Below are positions 14,411-18,316 of a DNA stretch of 18,316 nucleotides, one piece after another (the stretch's first letter is position 1; every line of letters begins with the position of its first letter). The stretch is from JABMPU01 sp964457455 (lineage in GTDB: Bacteria > Cloacimonadota > Cloacimonadia > Cloacimonadales > TCS61): assembly GCA_964457455.1 (NCBI GenBank), contig CAYWJN010000055.1, forward strand, positions 1 through 18,316. Reading direction: 5' to 3'. The translations under genes were made by a program, and so were the position numbers. The notes below the pieces were generated by a model that was not told where the DNA came from, searched no databases, and saw only the letters and a program-made list of their open reading frames with translations.

Positions 14411-15730
14411 ATGAAAATCGCATTAGTATCATTACAATTTGAAGAAACTGCCACAGGCGGCGGTGGTGTACATGTAAAGAATATATGTGACCAGTTTTTG
14501 AAAATGGGTCATATTGTTACTGTCATTTCCATCCATACAGAAAAAACAATTCATAAAGTTAATTTGCAGAACTGGGATGTTCCGGTAAGTATAGAAAAAC
14601 GAGCAAACTTAAGAGTAGTCCGGTTTCTTATAGATAAAGGCATTTCTCAACCTTATGCAGGTGAGAAAGATGAGGAACTTGACAGGATTGAACGATTTGC
14701 CGGGGTTTCGATAAAATGGATAAAAAGCAGGCAGAATGAATTTGATGCGATAAGCCTGGAAGGTCATCATATTATACCCGGACTTATGGCAAAGGAACTG
14801 CAAGGGATCGATGTGAAGATAACATCCAAGATTCATGCTTTGGAATCTACGTATATCTCTAAGCAAGGTGAATCTCTCGGTTCATTTGAAGCAACTTCGG
14901 AAAATCTCTCTAAACTACAAAAATGGGAAGCAATGAGCAGATTTGCAGATTTAATTGTGGTGAATAGTCCTTCCGTGAAAAAAGAATTTATTGAAATTCT
15001 TAAGAAACATCATGTATATTCAAAAGAGATTGAACAAAAAATAAAACTCAGTTCAAGTGGATGTAATGAAGATTTCTTAATGAATGATGAAGAAGTTCTG
15101 GAAAAATTAGCTCAAGTTCCGGAAACGATCAACCTGGTTACATTTTGCAGGATCGATCCTAGTAAAGGAGTAGAATTTTCCATAGATGGAGCAAAAGCTG
15201 CAGCAAAACTCTGCTCGCAAAAATTGTGTCTGTATATTGTGGGAATTCCTGCATCAGATGAATATCTTGAAAAGCTGCATGCCAAAGCAAAAGAAGTACC
15301 TGCTAACCTGGAAATAAAATTCCAATTGAAAGAAGCAATAAGTACCATAGATGAACAAAAAGAGATCCTGGATGACAAGCACATCTATATTTTACCAACG
15401 CTCAAAGAACCTTTTGGAATGTCCATTATAGAAGCATCTGCCAGAGGCAATATGATTGTATCTGCGGATTCTACCGGACCACGTTATATGGTATTGGAAG
15501 AAAATGATACGGAATATGATTGGGGAATAGTTACTCGATGTGGTGTTCTGGCAAAAATTACAGATGACCATCATAAAAACCTGGCAAATAATATTGGAAA
15601 AGCAATTTTTTGGACTATTGATAACTGGCAGAAATGTCGAGGAAATATTCTATTTTTCAACAAAAAAATCAAGCAGAAATGGACGTGGGAAGGAATTGCA
15701 AAACAAAGCCTGGAATTTTTCCGGAGATGA
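14411..15730 (+). CDS. GT4-family retaining glycosyltransferase
   Basis: Seen: 439 residues in a GT-B layout. The N-terminal domain opens MKIALVSLQFEE with a Gly-rich loop GGGG (17-20) followed by VHVKNICDQFLKMGH, the usual GT4 acceptor-side start. The C-terminal donor domain has VTFCRIDPSKGVE and the E-x7-E motif Glu333/Glu341 in EPFGMSIIEASARG, followed by the sugar-nucleotide site region. No signal peptide or membrane segment is seen, so it acts in the cytoplasm or on the inner face of the membrane. AAAGGA precedes the ATG. The family includes glycogen, sucrose-phosphate, mannosylglycerate-type and envelope glycosyltransferases. The donor and acceptor cannot be read from this sequence, and no neighbouring sugar genes narrow it down. 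Confidence 0.88.
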   Translation: MKIALVSLQFEETATGGGGVHVKNICDQFLKMGHIVTVISIHTEKTIHKVNLQNWDVPVSIEKRANLRVVRFLIDKGISQPYAGEKDEELDRIERFAGVSIKWIKSRQNEFDAISLEGHHIIPGLMAKELQGIDVKITSKIHALESTYISKQGESLGSFEATSENLSKLQKWEAMSRFADLIVVNSPSVKKEFIEILKKHHVYSKEIEQKIKLSSSGCNEDFLMNDEEVLEKLAQVPETINLVTFCRIDPSKGVEFSIDGAKAAAKLCSQKLCLYIVGIPASDEYLEKLHAKAKEVPANLEIKFQLKEAISTIDEQKEILDDKHIYILPTLKEPFGMSIIEASARGNMIVSADSTGPRYMVLEENDTEYDWGIVTRCGVLAKITDDHHKNLANNIGKAIFWTIDNWQKCRGNILFFNKKIKQKWTWEGIAKQSLEFFRR

Positions 15731-15754
15731 GGAAAAAATATTTACTAATAAGAC

Positions 15755-15874
15755 CGAAAGCCTTTCGACACCACTTACTCCTTCCGAAGCTTCCGCTTCG
15801 GAAACTAAAGAGAAGCAGAAGCTTCTGGAGTTAGTGCCTTCCTAACTGTCCCGAAAGCTTTCGGGAGGAAGGAG
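15755..15874. repeat. Palindromic mosaic between GT4 gene and oligopeptidase gene
   Basis: Four palindromes lie in 120 nt. CGAAAG/CTTTCG is at 15755-15767. TTCCGAAGC/GCTTCGGAA is at 15782-15803. CAGAAGCTTCTG (15816-15827) is framed by ACTAA (15804-15808) and TTAGT (15831-15835). TCCCGAAAGCTTTCGGGA (15849-15866) is framed by CCTTCC (15837-15842) and GGAAGG (15867-15872). The outermost CTCCTTCC (15778-15785) also pairs with GGAAGGAG (15867-15874). The nesting suggests repeated insertion of small palindromes or one large cruciform-forming unit; a terminator function is possible for the first hairpin only. Confidence 0.8.
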
Positions 15875-15932
15875 AAAATCAATATGTCGGGAATTTAATG
15901 CACTCATTAGTAAATACCTTTAAGAAGGTAAT

Positions 15933-18029
15933 ATGAAAAAGAATTTCCTTTTAGTATTAGTATCTATCATCATTATATCCTGTACTTCTAAGCCAATTCC
16001 ACCAACGGCAAAAATTTTACCTGATACGACTTTTATTCATGGAGTCCAACTGGTTGACAACTACGCCTGGCTCAAGGATAAGACACGCTCCAATACTGAA
16101 GTTCTGGAATATATTAACGCTGAGAATAAGTATGCAAAAAAAATGCTGAAACACACTGAAAAGTTCCAGAAAGAATTATTTAAAGAAATGGTAAACAGAC
16201 TTTCCGATACTGATTTGAGCGTTCCAGTGAAAATCGATGATTGCTTTTATTATTCCAGAAGAGAAAAAGATGATCAATATTATATTTATTGTCGTAAAAA
16301 AGATAATTTGGATGCTGAAGAAGAAGTCTATCTGGATGTTAATAAACTTGCTGAAGGTTACGATTATTTCTCTATTTCACAAATAAGATTAAGTTCGAAT
16401 CATAGGTTTGTTGCTTATTTAACAGATATAACCGGAGCAGAGAAATACTCGCTTCATATCAAGAATATTGAGACAGGTGAGTACTTTGATGATACAATTT
16501 CTTCTGTTTGGGATTTAACCTGGGCAAATGATAATAAAACTATCTTCTATTCTGCAGAAGACGAAGCTGGAAGAAGTTATCAAATTTATCGTCATATTTT
16601 AGACACAGATACAAAAAACGATCAACTGATATTCACAGAAAAAGATGAAAAATTCTGGAGTTGGGTCAGGAAATCCCAAAATAAAAAATATATTATCCTG
16701 GCAACTGCCAGTAAAACTACCACAGAACGCTGGTTTCTGAACGCAGATGAACCTCTGGGAGAATTTAAGATAATTGCATCTCGTCAGCAGGGACACGATT
16801 ATTATGTTCTCCCTCATGAAAATGATTTTTATATCATCACAAATGATAATGCGCAAAATTATAAACTTATGAAAACTCCCATTTCCAAACCATCAAAAAA
16901 GAATTGGAAAGAAGTTATCCCCCATCGAGATTCTGTAAGCATTGATGCTGATATTTTTAAAGAATATCTGGCAATAATAGAACTTTCTAATGGCTTGGAA
17001 AAATTAAGGATCTTTGAAATAAAAACCGGCAAATCTTATTATGCTGATTTCCCTGAACCGATCTATTCATTTTATACTTGGAGCACAGCATTTGATTCAC
17101 CTGTGGTAAGATATACTTATGAGTCGTTGGTCACACCCTATTCAGTTTTTGATTTTAACATGATTACAAAAGAGAGAGAGCTGAAAAAAGAGCAAGAAAT
17201 TCTGGGAGGGTTTGATTCCGTAAATTACAGTTCTGAAAGGATTTATGCTGTCGCAGATGATGGAACTAAAATCCCGATTTCCCTGGTTTATAAGAAAGAT
17301 AAATTCAAAAAAAATGGTGAAAATCCATTATTTCTGACAGGATATGGTGCTTATGGTGACAGCTTCGATCCCTATTTTTCTTCAGCTCGATTGAGCCTTT
17401 TGGATAGAGGATTTGTTTATGGGATTGCTCATGTTCGTGGTGGAAAAGAAATGGGAGAAACTTGGTATGAGCAGGGAAAAATGCTCAACAAAAAAAACAC
17501 ATTCACAGATTTCATTGCCTGTGCTGAGCATCTTATCTCAGAGAAATACACAACCGCAAATAAATTGGTAATTAATGGTGGAAGTGCCGGTGGTTTACTT
17601 GTGGGAGCTGTCACGAATATGAGACCGGATCTATTTAAAGGTGTGATTGCAGACGTCCCTTTTGTGGATGTGTTGAATTCAATGCTTGATCCCACTTTGT
17701 CAGCAGTTGTCAGCGAATATGAAGAATGGGGAAATCCCAATATTAAAGAATATTTTGAATATATTTTTTCCTATTCACCGTATGATAATATCCAGGCAAA
17801 AGATTATCCGAATATTTTAGTCATTGCTGGTTTTTATGATCCCAGAGTTAATTATTGGGAGCCAGCAAAATGGACAGCAAAACTAAGAGCTAAAAAAAAC
17901 GATGACAACCTGCTTCTGCTTTACACGAATATGTCTGCCGGTCATGGAGGAGCTTCGGGCAGGTATGATTATTATGAAGAAATTGCCTTGACATATGCAT
18001 TTATTTTGGATATTTTAGGAATTGAATGA
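15933..18029 (+). CDS. Oligopeptidase-B-type S9A serine peptidase with lipoprotein signal
   Basis: Seen: 698 residues (E. coli OpB has 686). The N-terminus is a hydrophobic signal ending IIIISC with Cys17 as the lipidation site. A beta-propeller region (about 80-430) precedes the alpha/beta-hydrolase domain. The catalytic triad reads Ser551 (GGSAGG), Asp636 (FYDPRVNYWEPAKW) and His671 (AGHGGASGR), and EYEEWGNP is also typical of OpB. Family knowledge: OpB cuts short peptides after Lys or Arg, while prolyl oligopeptidase cuts after Pro; the motifs here favour OpB. Odd: OpB is usually cytosolic, whereas this copy should be anchored in the envelope, where it would digest imported or exogenous peptides. 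AAGGTA precedes the ATG. A palindromic mosaic separates it from the GT4 gene. Confidence 0.93.
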   Translation: MKKNFLLVLVSIIIISCTSKPIPPTAKILPDTTFIHGVQLVDNYAWLKDKTRSNTEVLEYINAENKYAKKMLKHTEKFQKELFKEMVNRLSDTDLSVPVKIDDCFYYSRREKDDQYYIYCRKKDNLDAEEEVYLDVNKLAEGYDYFSISQIRLSSNHRFVAYLTDITGAEKYSLHIKNIETGEYFDDTISSVWDLTWANDNKTIFYSAEDEAGRSYQIYRHILDTDTKNDQLIFTEKDEKFWSWVRKSQNKKYIILATASKTTTERWFLNADEPLGEFKIIASRQQGHDYYVLPHENDFYIITNDNAQNYKLMKTPISKPSKKNWKEVIPHRDSVSIDADIFKEYLAIIELSNGLEKLRIFEIKTGKSYYADFPEPIYSFYTWSTAFDSPVVRYTYESLVTPYSVFDFNMITKERELKKEQEILGGFDSVNYSSERIYAVADDGTKIPISLVYKKDKFKKNGENPLFLTGYGAYGDSFDPYFSSARLSLLDRGFVYGIAHVRGGKEMGETWYEQGKMLNKKNTFTDFIACAEHLISEKYTTANKLVINGGSAGGLLVGAVTNMRPDLFKGVIADVPFVDVLNSMLDPTLSAVVSEYEEWGNPNIKEYFEYIFSYSPYDNIQAKDYPNILVIAGFYDPRVNYWEPAKWTAKLRAKKNDDNLLLLYTNMSAGHGGASGRYDYYEEIALTYAFILDILGIE

Positions 18030-18128
18030 GTTCTGCAAAATTGATTGTTTTTTACCCAAGCCTCAATCCTCTTGAGATCGTTTGCTTCGCAAGCCGACTC
18101 ATACCTAAAAGGAGAGGAAGCCTTTGTA

Positions 18129-18165
18129 CACCTTCTCCTCGACAGGAGAAGGCTGGGATGAGGTG
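18129..18165. repeat. CCTTCTCCT/AGGAGAAGG palindromic repeat
   Basis: A perfect 9-bp stem, CCTTCTCCT (18131-18139) and AGGAGAAGG (18144-18152), with loop CGAC, is enclosed by CACC (18129-18132) and GGTG (18162-18165). Sequences of this type, followed by GGGATGAGG, are familiar as dispersed intergenic repeats in several bacterial groups. It ends 5 nt before the next ATG. Confidence 0.7.
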
Positions 18166-18170
18166 GAGAA

Positions 18171-18316
18171 ATGCACAGAGCGTTAAAATTATTTTTTGTT
18201 TTATTTATTGTTGGATTTTTTGGCTGTCAGAGTAGTGGAACCAGCGCACCTCAAACTGCAGAGCTGCCGAAAATGAACCGATTTTGGGACGATTATCATA
18301 TTTTGGGTTGGAAACG
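18171..18316 (+). CDS. Lipoprotein of unknown function, 5' end only
   Basis: The ATG at 18171 opens a frame that runs to the window edge (48 full codons). Residues 1-19 form a lipoprotein signal, MHRALKLFFVLFIVGFFGC, with Cys19 as the lipidation site after GFFG. A low-complexity Ser/Thr/Pro linker follows, then MNRFWDDYHILGWK. GGTGGAG (18162-18168) serves as ribosome site and overlaps the end of the palindromic repeat. The 69-residue frame at 18026-18235, which overlaps the oligopeptidase stop, is less credible: it crosses the repeat and shows no domain. Too little is visible to assign a family. Confidence 0.75.
   Translation, partial: MHRALKLFFVLFIVGFFGCQSSGTSAPQTAELPKMNRFWDDYHILGWK

Noticed and set aside
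18026..18235. 69-codon frame overlapping the end of the oligopeptidase gene
   Set aside because: It runs through a palindromic repeat and conflicts with the lipoprotein frame at 18171, which has a clear signal peptide and ribosome site.

Overview
The window looks like a piece of chromosome from an AT-rich, diderm (Gram-negative) and probably anaerobic bacterium. Two lipoprotein-type signal sequences and a signal-peptide beta-barrel protein indicate an outer membrane. A molybdenum hydroxylase operon without any O2-dependent partner fits anaerobic purine use. Gaps between genes are packed with perfect or near-perfect palindromes. Candidatus Cloacimonadota or a related FCB-group lineage is my best guess from gene style only; no rRNA or other taxonomic marker is present.

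Region 1 (1-8564, minus strand) is one gene set read right to left. It comprises a 1088-residue xanthine-dehydrogenase-family subunit in which the molybdopterin part is followed by the FAD part in one chain, a REP-associated tyrosine transposase (RAYT), the separate 2x[2Fe-2S] subunit, an 829-residue dihydropyrimidine-dehydrogenase-like flavo-iron-sulfur protein, and an SsnA-type amidohydrolase cut by the window edge. Without the transposase, the set reads as a purine (or other N-heterocycle) catabolic module: deamination (SsnA), hydroxylation (Xdh) and a reductive ring step or electron transfer (DPYD-like). The RAYT sits between two copies of a two-hairpin repeat that share a 58-nt identical stretch. 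A diverged third copy lies past the 2Fe-2S gene. Repeat sequence supplies the last 17 codons of the Mo/FAD subunit.

Region 2 (8565-8938) is a divergent control region with three consecutive palindromes and two back-to-back promoter-like elements. To its right (8939-9919, plus) is a protein with three exact 46-residue repeats (DUF7477-like) and a C-terminal domain whose Cys/His/Glu layout resembles the papain-like protease domain of fungal agglutinin MOA. A convergent outer-membrane barrel gene follows (10029-11258, minus), with its ribosome binding site inside a hairpin.

Region 3 (11569-18316, plus) holds a tldD-pmbA pair overlapping by one base (heterodimeric metalloprotease TldD/TldE), a GT4 glycosyltransferase, an oligopeptidase-B-type S9 peptidase with a lipoprotein signal, and the first 48 codons of another lipoprotein. 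Each gap holds a different palindromic mosaic, and one of these may provide the ribosome binding site of the last gene. No tRNA, rRNA or CRISPR array was seen.
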